Part shown: in pieces, positions 45,090 to 53,907 of the stretch
How positions within the stretch are numbered: the first letter of the stretch is position 1
Layout: the number at the start of each line of letters is the position of its first letter
NCBI RefSeq assembly: GCF_001512285.1
Contig: NZ_LNUV01000006.1
Location: forward strand, 1,662,361-1,726,360
Origin: Arthrobacter sp. EpRS71
Lineage (GTDB): Bacteria; Actinomycetota; Actinomycetes; Actinomycetales; Micrococcaceae
Direction: 5' to 3'
DNA: 64,000 nt
Position numbers and translations under genes: made by a program
The notes under the pieces: generated by a model
What the model was told of the DNA's origin: nothing
The model's input: only the letters and a program-made list of their open reading frames with translations
Databases searched by the model: none

Positions 45090-45770
45090 ATGTCAGACCA
45101 GCCATCCAAGGGCAACGAGGACAAGCCCGCGGGCTACGAACCGCCGCAGTACGTCCCGCCCGCACAGTTCAGCGCGCCCGAGCCAGGCACGTCCAGCCCA
45201 TCCGGCGAAAGTGCACCTGAACAGGGCGCACCCCAATACGGCGCTCCGGAATACGGTGCGAACGCCACCCAGCCGCTCCCGCCCTACGAGCAGAGCACGC
45301 CGGGGCAGGGCACGCCGGGGCAGAGCCCGTACACCCAGCCGCAGGACCCGGCCGGCGCGTACACGCCTGGCGATTACAGCCAGCAACCCCCTTCGCCCTA
45401 CGGCCAGCCGCCCAGCCCGTACCAGCAGCAGGCGTTCAACCAGCAGCCCTATGGCCAGCAGCCGTACGGCCAGCCGCAGTCACCCTACGGCCAGCCCGCC
45501 TACTACGCCATGCAGGCCGAGCCCAAGGGCCTGAGCATCGCCAGCATGTGCTGTGGCATCGCCGTCTACGTTGGCTTCGGGTTCTTCATCCTCCCTCAGA
45601 TCGCAGCCGTGGTCCTGGGCCACCTCGCCTTGAAGCGGGAGCCCGCCGGCAAGGGAATGGCGATCGCCGGCTTGGTGATGGGCTACCTCGGCGTGGCGCT
45701 GACGCTCGTTTTGGGCATCATCTTCTTCGCCGCCATTGGCGCGTCAAGCGGCAGCCGCTACAACTACTAG
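45090..45770 (+). CDS. DUF4190 membrane protein with long Pro/Gln/Tyr-rich N-terminus
   Basis: 226 residues from ATG 45090 with AGGGGGAT upstream. Residues 1-145 are low complexity with repeats of PYGQQ and PYGQP, and no charge clusters. Residues 148-220 are a DUF4190 domain with two membrane helices separated by LGHLALKREPAGKGMAIAGL. Such proteins sit in the cytoplasmic membrane of actinobacteria with the repeat tail in the cytoplasm or outside; function unknown. Confidence 0.85.
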   Translation: MSDQPSKGNEDKPAGYEPPQYVPPAQFSAPEPGTSSPSGESAPEQGAPQYGAPEYGANATQPLPPYEQSTPGQGTPGQSPYTQPQDPAGAYTPGDYSQQPPSPYGQPPSPYQQQAFNQQPYGQQPYGQPQSPYGQPAYYAMQAEPKGLSIASMCCGIAVYVGFGFFILPQIAAVVLGHLALKREPAGKGMAIAGLVMGYLGVALTLVLGIIFFAAIGASSGSRYNY

Positions 45771-45777
45771 GGCACGT

Positions 45778-45834
45778 ACGACGGCGACCCTTGCGTCAGG
45801 TGGGAATCCCACCGGACGCAAGGGTCGCCGTCGT
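45778..45834. terminator. Very long bidirectional terminator hairpin
   Basis: Arms 45778-45797 and 45815-45834 are perfectly complementary over 20 bp. The stem continues after one mismatch with GGTGGG/CCCACC (45799-45804/45808-45813), leaving an AAT loop. It separates the converging DUF4190 and POT genes. Confidence 0.9.
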
Positions 45835-45869
45835 TAAGTCGTTAGAAGGAGGTCCTTCAGCCAGGAACC

Positions 45870-47339
45870 CTAGCGAACGCCGCCCATGAGTTTCTTGATG
45901 GCCGGGGTTGCTGCAGCCAGGCCAACGGCCAGGACCACTGCAACGCCGCCGATCCCCAGGAAGTACGGGAGTTCGTCGTCGGGGTTGTAGAGCCCGGCGA
46001 GGATGCCGGCCAGGGTGGTGCCGAGCGAGACGGACAGGAAGAACAACGCCACCATCTGGGTGTGGAATGCCTTGGGTGCGAGCTTGGTGCTCACGGAAAG
46101 GCCGATGGGGGAGAGGAACAGTTCCGCCAAGGTGAACATGAACAGGATGCCCACGAGCGCCAGCAACGGGGTCTTGCCCTCGCCAGCCAGCGGGATGAAC
46201 GCCAGGAAAGCCAGGCCCATGATCAACAGGCCTGCGGAGAATTTCAACGGTGAGCTCGGCTGCTTGGAGCCCAGTTTGGTCCAGAGGGCAGCCATGACAC
46301 CGGCGAAGATGATGATGAACACAGGGTTGATGGACTGGACCCAGGCTGCCGGCATTTCCCAGCCGAACAGGTTACGGTCCAGTTTCTCCTGCGAGTACAC
46401 GGCGATGAACGTGAACTGCTGCTGGAACAGAGCCCAGAACCCGGCAGATGCTATGAACAAGGGGATGAAGGCCACTACTCGTTTGCGTTCCACGGCGGTG
46501 ACCAAGGGGCTACGGAAGATCAGGAACAGGTAGATCACTGCGGCGCCGATCGCGGCGTAGGCCATGCTGCTGGCCAGGTTGTTGGCGTTGACCAGTCCAG
46601 TGCCGAGCAGGACGGCCACCACAATCAGGATGGCCAGGAAGATCAGGCCGTACTTGGTGCGGTCCTTGGCCGGGAGCGGGTTGGGAACGCGGTGTGCTTC
46701 ATCCGGGAGGCGTTTGCGGCCCAAGGAGTAGATGACCAGGCCGATCGCCATACCCACCGCTGCAGCGCCGAAGCCGATGTGGAAGCCGTAACTCGTCTGC
46801 AGCCAACCGGTAACCAGAGGGCCGATGAGGCCGCCCAGGTTGATGCCCATGTAGAAAATGGAGAAGCCGGCGTCGCGGCGCTCGTCCTTCTCGCCATACA
46901 GGCTGCCCACCAACGCCGTGGCGTTGGCTTTCAGGCCGCCGGAGCCAATTCCCACCAACACCAGGCCTGCGATCAGGCCTGGAATACCCGGAAGGAGGGC
47001 CAGCGCGATGTGGCCGGCCATGATCATGATGGCCGAACCGAACAGAACCTTTTCGGAGCCGAAGAGACGGTCGGCGAGCCAGGCGCCGAGGATCGTCGAC
47101 AGGTAAACGCCACCACCGTACGCGCCCACCAAACCAGCAGCGAGCCCCTGGTCGATGGAAAGCCCGCCCTGCTCGGCGGTGAAGTACATGTAGTAGAGCA
47201 GGATTCCCTGCATGCCGTAGAAGGAGAATCGCTCCCACATTTCCACGGAGAAGAGGCTGGCCAACATCTTTGGGTGGCCGAAGAATGACGTATCGCCCGC
47301 TGGCTGTGCGGACTCAGCCGTGGTTTGAGGTGTGCTCAT
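45870..47339 (-). CDS. POT family proton-dependent oligopeptide transporter
   Basis: 489 residues from ATG 47339; the longer frame to TTG 47396 lacks support. MWERFSFYGMQGILLYYM carries the POT ExxERFxYYG motif, with F in place of one Y. GAWLADRLFGSEKV and YMGINLGGLIGPLV are also family motifs. It imports di- and tripeptides with protons. About 14 helices are expected. An amidase and a peptidase-E-like gene on the same strand lie upstream, which suits peptide use, though no operon is evident. Confidence 0.93.
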   Translation of the reverse strand: MSTPQTTAESAQPAGDTSFFGHPKMLASLFSVEMWERFSFYGMQGILLYYMYFTAEQGGLSIDQGLAAGLVGAYGGGVYLSTILGAWLADRLFGSEKVLFGSAIMIMAGHIALALLPGIPGLIAGLVLVGIGSGGLKANATALVGSLYGEKDERRDAGFSIFYMGINLGGLIGPLVTGWLQTSYGFHIGFGAAAVGMAIGLVIYSLGRKRLPDEAHRVPNPLPAKDRTKYGLIFLAILIVVAVLLGTGLVNANNLASSMAYAAIGAAVIYLFLIFRSPLVTAVERKRVVAFIPLFIASAGFWALFQQQFTFIAVYSQEKLDRNLFGWEMPAAWVQSINPVFIIIFAGVMAALWTKLGSKQPSSPLKFSAGLLIMGLAFLAFIPLAGEGKTPLLALVGILFMFTLAELFLSPIGLSVSTKLAPKAFHTQMVALFFLSVSLGTTLAGILAGLYNPDDELPYFLGIGGVAVVLAVGLAAATPAIKKLMGGVR

Positions 47340-47423
47340 TTTCTCAATGCTGGCACTGACTGCGGGCATTGTCACATCGATGAATGCCCGGGGCAACCAC
47401 TTTCCATATGTTAGACGCGGGTC

Positions 47424-48860
47424 CTAGTGGGTCTCGAGGACTGCAGCGAGCTGCAGAAGCAGCAGTTCCGATCCGGGCCTGCCAATCAGCTGAATCCCCA
47501 TGGGCAACCCCGCAGCAGTGGTGTGCACCGGAACGCTGATGGCCGGGAGCCCGCACACGTTCACCATGGAGGACCATGGCGCATACTCGCACTGCCTTTT
47601 GTAGTCCTCGTCAGCATCGCCGGCCCACTCGCTCGGCCACGGCTCGCCGCTGTGCCCGCCACCCGTGAACCACCCGACCGGGCGCGGTGTCTGAGCCAGG
47701 GTAGGCATGAGGATCAGGTCCCACTCCGCGTACTGCGCCACGGTATCGTGCTCGAACTGCCGCAGGAATCTCAGAGCCTCGTCAACCTTCCGGGCGCTCC
47801 GCTGTTGCGCCCGACGCCGGAAGGTACGGGTCAACGGTGTCAGCAAGGCCTCGCGCTGGGGTGCTATCCGGGCACTCCCGACGCCGGCAGTCCAGGCTGT
47901 CGTGAAGGAGTCGGGATAGCGGTTGTCATACCGGATGTCGGCTTCGCTGATGTTATGGCCAGCCTTCTCAAGCAACTTCGTGCCCAGCATGAGGGCATCC
48001 ATCGCTTCCGGCTCGATCTCAAACGGATACACGCCAGCCCAGGGGCTGTCCAAACTCACGCCGATTCTCAGGGGTTCCGGCGCCAACCCCACGTTGGCGA
48101 GGTATCCGCCGTCGGGCGCTTGATCCCGGGGGACCAGCGCGTCCATCAGCAGTGCCGCGTCTGCCGCGGTCCGGGCGAGCGGCCCGGCGACCACCAACTT
48201 GGCGGTATCGCCAGCGCTCGCGCCCGATGCCACCAGGCCCCGTCCCGGCTTCAACCCCACCAGCCCGCAAGCGCCTGCCGGAATGCGGATGGAACCGCCG
48301 CCGTCGGTTCCCGGCGCGAACGGAACCAGTCCCGCAGCCACGGCAGCGGCGCTACCGCCCGAGGACCCGCCGGAGCTGCGTCCCAAAGCGTGCGGATTGC
48401 GCGACGGCGGTGCCACGCGGTTTTCGCTGTAGGCGGTGAGTCCAAATTCCGGAACCTGGGTCTTGCCCAGTGAGATAACACCCTGACCCTTCAGGGTTGC
48501 CGCGAGGGCACCGTCTTCCGGCGCCGGTTTGTGCTCGAGCGCTGCGCTGCCGTGCGTGGTGGGAACTCCGGCCACATCGGTGAGGTCCTTGAACGCGAGG
48601 GGCATGCCGTGGAGGGCGGGGATGTCTTCGCGGCGTCCCTCCCGGGCCAGCCTTGCGTGCAGCGCGTCTGCAGCCTCGGCGTCTTTGAGTGCCTGTTCGG
48701 CTGTGACGGTGACGAAAGCGCCCAATTGCTTGTTCCGCGATTCGATCTCCCGCAGGAAATGCTCCGCGGACTCGCGGGCAGAGAGTTCCCCCGCAGCCAA
48801 GGCGTCGCGGAGCTCAACAGCGGTCAATCGTGACACGTCATGCAGGTAAGGATCAGCCAA
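47424..48860 (-). CDS. Amidase signature enzyme
   Basis: 478 residues. A TTG at 48860 lies in the last codons of the upstream peptidase-E-like gene (eight-base overlap) and gives a family-like N-terminus (ADPYLHDVSRLTAVELRDAL), with TTGGAG upstream; ATG 48911 is another possibility. The Ser-cisSer-Lys triad is visible: Lys in LAFKDLTD, cis-Ser in GRSSGGSSGGSAAAVAAG, and nucleophile Ser in GTDGGGSIRIP. It hydrolyses an amide or aryl amide; substrate unknown. The C-terminus (PVHTTAAGLPMGIQLIG) is typical. Confidence 0.9.
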   Translation of the reverse strand: MADPYLHDVSRLTAVELRDALAAGELSARESAEHFLREIESRNKQLGAFVTVTAEQALKDAEAADALHARLAREGRREDIPALHGMPLAFKDLTDVAGVPTTHGSAALEHKPAPEDGALAATLKGQGVISLGKTQVPEFGLTAYSENRVAPPSRNPHALGRSSGGSSGGSAAAVAAGLVPFAPGTDGGGSIRIPAGACGLVGLKPGRGLVASGASAGDTAKLVVAGPLARTAADAALLMDALVPRDQAPDGGYLANVGLAPEPLRIGVSLDSPWAGVYPFEIEPEAMDALMLGTKLLEKAGHNISEADIRYDNRYPDSFTTAWTAGVGSARIAPQREALLTPLTRTFRRRAQQRSARKVDEALRFLRQFEHDTVAQYAEWDLILMPTLAQTPRPVGWFTGGGHSGEPWPSEWAGDADEDYKRQCEYAPWSSMVNVCGLPAISVPVHTTAAGLPMGIQLIGRPGSELLLLQLAAVLETH

Positions 48861-49596
48861 GGAAACGTGGCTCCAACCGTTCCTCCACAGCAACAGCGTC
48901 CACGCTCTCACCAGCGCCGGCGGTCACCCGGAAGGCGGCCTTGTTCTTCACCTCGGACACCACCTCCACCAGTTCCGTTCCCCGGTAAACCAGCCCGACG
49001 CCGTCGTCCGTGCAGTGGGTCTCGCCGAGCGTGCCGTTGGCCACCAGCTTGTGGATGGCCGGCGCGCGCCGCAGTTCGGAGTCGTAGTGCACACCGTTGG
49101 CGTAGGGGAGGAAACCGAGTGCATTGGTGACAGGCTTGAGTTCCGGACCAAAGGAATCGGTCACACCACCCTGGTACCAACAAATGGAGCCCGCTGAGAC
49201 GCCGGCCAGCACCACTCCGCGTTCCCACGCCTTCCGCAGGACTCCGTCCAGTCCGTGTGCCCGCCACACGGCCAGCAAATTCACCACAGAACCGCCGTTC
49301 ACCCAGATAACGTCCTGCGCCAGGAGATGCGCCTCCGGGTCCTCGACGTTAGGCATGGTGAAGAGATTCAGATGACTGAAATCGAACCCTGCAATGCGCG
49401 CTGCCTGGTCCATTTCCGCAGCCCACCAACGCTGATCACCGGATGCGGTGCCGATGTGTGTCACCCGGGGTGCGCGGCCGGAAGCGCCGGACAGTTCCAC
49501 TGCGTAATGCATCAGGTGATTGAACTCAATCCTGGTCCGCTCGCCCGGCTTGTAGCCGCCGGATGTCGCCAGAATTGTTGCTTGCCCAGTGGTCAT
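48853..49596 (-). CDS. Peptidase E/cyanophycinase-like S51 family protein
   Basis: 247 residues from ATG 49596 with AGGAG upstream. The nucleophile elbow GVSAGSICWYQGG has the catalytic serine, and WVNGGSVVNLL and THIGTASGD are family motifs. Peptidase E cleaves Asp-X dipeptides; cyanophycinase releases beta-Asp-Arg. The stop overlaps the amidase start, so the two are coupled. Cytosolic. Confidence 0.85.
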   Translation of the reverse strand: MTTGQATILATSGGYKPGERTRIEFNHLMHYAVELSGASGRAPRVTHIGTASGDQRWWAAEMDQAARIAGFDFSHLNLFTMPNVEDPEAHLLAQDVIWVNGGSVVNLLAVWRAHGLDGVLRKAWERGVVLAGVSAGSICWYQGGVTDSFGPELKPVTNALGFLPYANGVHYDSELRRAPAIHKLVANGTLGETHCTDDGVGLVYRGTELVEVVSEVKNKAAFRVTAGAGESVDAVAVEERLEPRFLG

Positions 49597-49770
49597 GCGG
49601 GCACTCCTAACGGGCCGTTGATGGGGATGCGTTTCCGTCCCAGTCTTAACGTCCGCGCGCCGGGAAGCAAGGGCGGGGGTTGCCTCGACGTTCCGGTGGC
49701 CCGTGAAGTTACGGTGTCGCGCCTCGGGGACTAGGCTGGATGCTGGACTTATTCGATGGAAGGGAACGCC

Positions 49771-50097
49771 ATGAGCGACTTCGAAACTGTACCCGTGGGC
49801 GACATTCCGGCAGACGCCAGCATCCTGGATGTCCGCGAAGACTACGAGTGGGTGGCCGGTCACGCCGAAGGTGCGCGCCACATCCCCATGGACCAGCTGC
49901 CGGCTCGCCTGGACGAGCTCGATCCGGATGATGACCTCTTTGTCATCTGCCGCACCGGAGGCCGGTCATTCCGTGCCGTCCAGTGGCTGGTGGGGCAGGG
50001 CTACTCCGCCGTGAACGTTGCCGGTGGCATGGATATGTGGTTCGAGACCGGGAAGCCCATGGTGTCGGACAACGGGCTCAAGCCGGTTGTTCTCTAA
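49771..50097 (+). CDS. Rhodanese-domain protein
   Basis: 108 residues from ATG 49771 with AAGGGAA upstream. The active-site cysteine lies in FVICRTGGRSFRAV, with ILDVREDYEWVAGHAEGARHIP before it, and GGMDMW at the end. A single-domain sulfurtransferase (GlpE/PspE-type). The sulfur donor and acceptor are unknown. It lies 30 bp before pheA. Confidence 0.9.
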   Translation: MSDFETVPVGDIPADASILDVREDYEWVAGHAEGARHIPMDQLPARLDELDPDDDLFVICRTGGRSFRAVQWLVGQGYSAVNVAGGMDMWFETGKPMVSDNGLKPVVL

Positions 50098-50127
50098 CCC
50101 GCGTATATAACCAGCAAGGAATATTGA

Positions 50128-51060
50128 ATGCCGGCAGTCACCTACACCTTCCTCGGCCCCGAAGGCACCTTCACAGAGGCCGCCCTCCTGCAGGTCCCGG
50201 GGGCTGGTGACGCCACTCGCATTCCGTGCACCAACGTCAACACCGCGCTGGACCGGGTCCGGGCCGGCCAAGCTGACGCGGCCATGGTGCCCATAGAGAA
50301 CTCGGTGGAGGGCGGGGTTACTGCCACCCTGGACGCCATAGCCACAGGACAGGAACTCCGGATTATTCGTGAGGCCCTTGTTCCCATCACCTTCGTGCTC
50401 GTGGCGAGGCCCGGCGTCGAGCTTTCCGGGATCAAGCGGATCTCGACGCACGGCCATGCGTGGGCGCAATGCCGCCTGTGGGTGGACGAGCACCTCCCGG
50501 ACGCCGACTACGTTCCGGGCTCCTCGACGGCGGCGTCCGCCATGGGCCTGCTGGAAGACGACGCTCCCTATGATGCGGCCATTTGTGCCCCCTTGGTTGC
50601 TGCGGGACAACCCGGCCTCAACGTCCTCGCCGAAGACATCGGCGACAACCCTGACGCGGTCACCCGGTTCATCCTGGTGAGCAAGCCCGGCCTCCTTCCG
50701 GAACGAACGGGTGCGGACAAGACCACCGTGGTGGTCCCGCTCCCTGAGGACCACCCGGGAGCGCTCATGGAAATCCTGGACCAATTCGCGTCCCGCGGCG
50801 TGAACCTGAGCCGCATCGAATCACGGCCCACCGGACAATATTTGGGCCACTACTTCTTCAGCATTGACGCCGACGGCCACGCCACTGATTCGCGGGTGGC
50901 TGACGCGCTTGCAGGCTTGCACCGGATCAGTCCGGCAACCCGGTTCCTGGGCTCCTACGCCCGCGCGGACAAGCAGCCGGCAGTGGTGGCACCTCACACC
51001 TCGGATGCGGCTTTTGCTTCGGCGCATGCGTGGGTTGACTCGATCGTGAAGGGCTCATAG
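50128..51060 (+). CDS. pheA: Prephenate dehydratase
   Basis: 310 residues. It begins VTYTFLGPEGTFTEAAL and has the motifs ENSVEGGVTATLD and a threonine-arginine-phenylalanine site in AVTRFILVS. The C-terminal ACT domain has GALMEILDQFASRGVNLSRIESRPTG, the ESRP site that binds phenylalanine for feedback inhibition. It makes phenylpyruvate from prephenate, the committed step of phenylalanine synthesis. No chorismate mutase domain is fused, as usual in actinobacteria. Confidence 0.96.
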   Translation: MPAVTYTFLGPEGTFTEAALLQVPGAGDATRIPCTNVNTALDRVRAGQADAAMVPIENSVEGGVTATLDAIATGQELRIIREALVPITFVLVARPGVELSGIKRISTHGHAWAQCRLWVDEHLPDADYVPGSSTAASAMGLLEDDAPYDAAICAPLVAAGQPGLNVLAEDIGDNPDAVTRFILVSKPGLLPERTGADKTTVVVPLPEDHPGALMEILDQFASRGVNLSRIESRPTGQYLGHYFFSIDADGHATDSRVADALAGLHRISPATRFLGSYARADKQPAVVAPHTSDAAFASAHAWVDSIVKGS

Positions 51061-51165
51061 CCGCTATCCACAGGGCGCAATCGTTGCCCTTTCGCAAGGA
51101 TGCTTCTGTGCGTATGCTTGCCTGATCCATAAACGATGGATGAATGCCAAATGAAGGGAGCGGTC

Positions 51166-51384
51166 ATGACTGTCCACAGCGATGACAAAGACGGCCAGGG
51201 CATGATCGTCAATCCCAAGCCTTCAAGTGACAATGAAGCTGACTGGGACGGCGATGAAGCTGATCGTGCGGATCGCCTGCGTTTTGAAGAAGAACAAGCC
51301 ATGATCAAGGAGCAATCCGAGGCCCGGGCTGCTGCCAAAGCCGCGGCGGAAGAAGCCGGGAAGAACGCGGCCCCACCCGAATAA
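51166..51384 (+). CDS. Small acidic coiled-coil protein (72 aa)
   Basis: ATG 51166 follows AAGGGAG. The protein is acidic in the middle (DNEADWDGDEADRADRL) and ends in an alanine/glutamate-rich helix (EARAAAKAAAEEAGKNAAP). No family recognised and no signal peptide. It lies between pheA and the converging diacylglycerol-kinase-like gene. A similar short gene downstream of pheA is plausible in related species (inference). Confidence 0.65.
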   Translation: MTVHSDDKDGQGMIVNPKPSSDNEADWDGDEADRADRLRFEEEQAMIKEQSEARAAAKAAAEEAGKNAAPPE

Positions 51385-51393
51385 GGGCGCTGT

Positions 51394-52455
51394 CTAGAGG
51401 GTCTTTGCTTTCGGCACGCGCACCAGCAAGGACCCTGGCTCCACCTGAACAGTGACAGTGGTCGCCTCGCCTGAGGGGTCGCCGTCGAGCTGGGTAGCCA
51501 TGGGTTCCTGGCTGCGGATGGTGACTTTCCCGGAACGGTAGAAGCTCATCATCGGCAGGTTCGCATTGTGCTTGAACAGAACCTTTGTGTACATGGCGAG
51601 CCAGCCGAAAGCGCTGCGCGGGCTCATCACCACAATGTCCAGCATTCCGTCGTCGATCATGGCCTGTGGGATGAAGTCGATCCCGCCGGGAATCAGGCCA
51701 CAGTTGGCGAACAGTACGCTGCGGATTTTCCGTGCCTGCTCGGGCTGGTCATCCATGGTGATGGTGACGCGTTTGCGGCGGCCAGGAAGGTGCCGGACGC
51801 CGGCCTCCGTGTAGGCGAGCCAGCCAACGCTTTTCTTGAGATCTTCCTTGGTATCGCCCACAACTTCGGCGTCCAAGCCCATGCCGGCAATCACCAGGAA
51901 GGTGTGTTTGGCGGACTCGCCCGTGATCTCGTTGTCGATCCCCATGGTTGCGGTGTCGATAAAACGCTGGTGGCCGAACAGCGCCACCTGGATGCACTCC
52001 GCAAGGTCGGTAACGTCCAGATCCACGTTGCGCGCCAGCAGGTTCCCGGTGCCCAGCGGGACGAGGCCCATGGCCACGTTCTTGTGCGCCAGGCACTCAG
52101 CCACAACGCGCACTGTACCGTCGCCGCCGCACGCCAGTACGACGTCGGCGCCGTACGCCAGCGCTTGGCGCGACTGCCCGTAGCCGGGGTCATCCACGGT
52201 GGTTTCAAAGAATTTCGGCGCGTCCCATCCGGCGAGATCGCAGGCGTCGATGATGGCTTGGCGGGCCTCTTCGGCGTTGTTTTTCACCGGGTTGAGAATG
52301 ACCGCCACGCGCTGGTCCCCGGGGCCGGGCTTGTGTGAGTCCTCCCGGACTGCGCTCCTGATGTGGCGGGCTTTCAATCGGCGCACACCCCACCAACTGG
52401 AGACGGCAAACGCCACGCCCCCAGCGAGAATCAGGTACAGGATCCAGTCGCTCAT
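51394..52455 (-). CDS. Diacylglycerol kinase family protein (membrane-anchored lipid kinase)
   Basis: 353 residues. A single N-terminal helix (ILYLILAGGVAFAVSSWWG) anchors it; the DAGK catalytic domain follows with ILNPVKNN, the ATP-binding ACGGDGTVRVVAECLAH and LGTGNLLARN. The C-terminal half has VMSPRSAFGW and TQLDGDPSGEA. It phosphorylates diacylglycerol or another lipid alcohol at the membrane. It diverges from serS. Confidence 0.9.
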   Translation of the reverse strand: MSDWILYLILAGGVAFAVSSWWGVRRLKARHIRSAVREDSHKPGPGDQRVAVILNPVKNNAEEARQAIIDACDLAGWDAPKFFETTVDDPGYGQSRQALAYGADVVLACGGDGTVRVVAECLAHKNVAMGLVPLGTGNLLARNVDLDVTDLAECIQVALFGHQRFIDTATMGIDNEITGESAKHTFLVIAGMGLDAEVVGDTKEDLKKSVGWLAYTEAGVRHLPGRRKRVTITMDDQPEQARKIRSVLFANCGLIPGGIDFIPQAMIDDGMLDIVVMSPRSAFGWLAMYTKVLFKHNANLPMMSFYRSGKVTIRSQEPMATQLDGDPSGEATTVTVQVEPGSLLVRVPKAKTL

Positions 52456-52568
52456 GGTGCTCCAACACTATCCTCCCGGGCAGTCCCCTCTTTGCCGCGC
52501 GCCCGGGGCGGACGGACGTTGCCCGCTATGGGCCGGAAATCCGCGCCAGATTCGAATACTCTTGTCTG

Positions 52569-53849
52569 GTGATCGACGTAAAAGACCTCAGCGAAAATCC
52601 GGACAAGTTCCGTGCCAGCCAGCGCGCCCGTGGCGCCGACGAGTCCGTTGTGGACGCGATCATCTCCGCTGACTCTTCCCGTCGTGCCGCGCTGATCCGT
52701 CACGAAACCCTCCGCGCCGAGCAGAACGCTTTCGGCAAGAAGGTGGCGCAGGCCAAGGGCGAGGAAAAGCAGGCCCTGCTGGCAGAGGTCAAGGAACTGG
52801 CCAACTCGGTCAAGGCTGCGTCTGCTGAAGCCGCAGCTGCCCAGGCCAAGCAGGAGGAACTGCTCCGCGTCATCCCCAACCTGGTGGTGGATGGTGTTCC
52901 CGAGGGCGGCGAAGATGACTACGTTGTGGTCAAAACCGTGGGTACTCCGCGCGAATTCACCGACTTTGAGCCCAAGGATCACCTTGAAATCGGTGAACTG
53001 ATCGGCGCGATTGACATGGAACGCGGCGCCAAGGTGTCCGGTTCACGTTTCTACTTCCTCCGCGGTGTTGGTGCCCGGTTGGAAATGGCGTTGCTGCAGA
53101 TGGCCATGGAACAGGCCATCGATGCTGGTTTCATCCCCATGATCACCCCCACTTTGGTGCGCCCCGAGACCATGCAGGGCACCGGTTTTGATGTAAAGCA
53201 CGACGCCGAGATCTACCGTCTCGCCGAAGACGACCTTTACTTGGTGGGAACCTCGGAGGTGGCCCTCGCCGGCTACCACGCAGATGAGATCCTGGACCTC
53301 TCTGCCGGCCCCATTCGCTACGCGGGCCAGAGCTCCTGTTACCGCCGCGAGGCCGGATCCCACGGCAAGGACACCCGCGGCATCATCCGCGTGCACCAGT
53401 TCAACAAGGTGGAGATGTTCATCTACACCACCGTTGAGGAAGCAGCTGCCGAGCATGAGCGCCTGCTGGCTTGGGAAGAGGAAATGCTGGCCAAGTGCGA
53501 GCTTCCCTACCGCGTGATCGACACTGCTGCCGGCGACCTCGGCATGTCCGCGGCCCGCAAGTTCGACTGCGAAGCCTGGGTTCCCACCCAGAACGCCTAC
53601 CGCGAGCTCACCTCGACGTCCAACTGCACCACGTTCCAGGCACGCCGCCTCAATATCCGCGAACGCGCGGTCAATGACGAAGGTGTTGCCAAGGGAACCC
53701 GTGCCGTTGCCACGCTGAACGGTACCCTGGCCACCACTCGCTGGATTGTTGCCATCCTTGAGCACCACCAGAACCCGGATGGCTCCGTCAACGTTCCCAA
53801 GGCGCTGCAGAAGTACCTTGGTGGACTTGAGGTTCTACCGGTTCTCTAG
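52569..53849 (+). CDS. serS: Seryl-tRNA synthetase
   Basis: 426 residues from GTG 52569 (IDVKDLSENPDKF fits the family start). The N-terminal coiled-coil arm covers residues 30-110. Class II motif 2 lies in SSCYRREAGSHGKDTRGIIR with HQFNKVE, and motif 3 in GTLATTRWIVAILEHHQNPDGS. It charges tRNA-Ser. Length and motifs are normal. The palindromic element at 53859-53920 begins 10 bp after the stop. Confidence 0.97.
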   Translation: MIDVKDLSENPDKFRASQRARGADESVVDAIISADSSRRAALIRHETLRAEQNAFGKKVAQAKGEEKQALLAEVKELANSVKAASAEAAAAQAKQEELLRVIPNLVVDGVPEGGEDDYVVVKTVGTPREFTDFEPKDHLEIGELIGAIDMERGAKVSGSRFYFLRGVGARLEMALLQMAMEQAIDAGFIPMITPTLVRPETMQGTGFDVKHDAEIYRLAEDDLYLVGTSEVALAGYHADEILDLSAGPIRYAGQSSCYRREAGSHGKDTRGIIRVHQFNKVEMFIYTTVEEAAAEHERLLAWEEEMLAKCELPYRVIDTAAGDLGMSAARKFDCEAWVPTQNAYRELTSTSNCTTFQARRLNIRERAVNDEGVAKGTRAVATLNGTLATTRWIVAILEHHQNPDGSVNVPKALQKYLGGLEVLPVL

Positions 53850-53871
53850 TTTTCACTTGTCACCCCTAGAC

Positions 53872-53907
53872 GGACAATTCACCCCCGCGTGCGCCGGTGA
53901 ATTGTCC
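53872..53907 (+). repeat. 36-bp inverted repeat, left copy (family C palindrome)
   Basis: GGACAATTCACC and GGTGAATTGTCC flank an asymmetric centre (CCCGCGTGCGCC region). The palindrome extends outward with GTCACCCC and GGGGGTGAC to 53859 and 53920. The right copy (54992-55027) has the opposite orientation and matches at 33 of 36 positions. This copy also encodes the last residues and stop of the nuclease-like gene and may end serS transcription. Confidence 0.85.
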
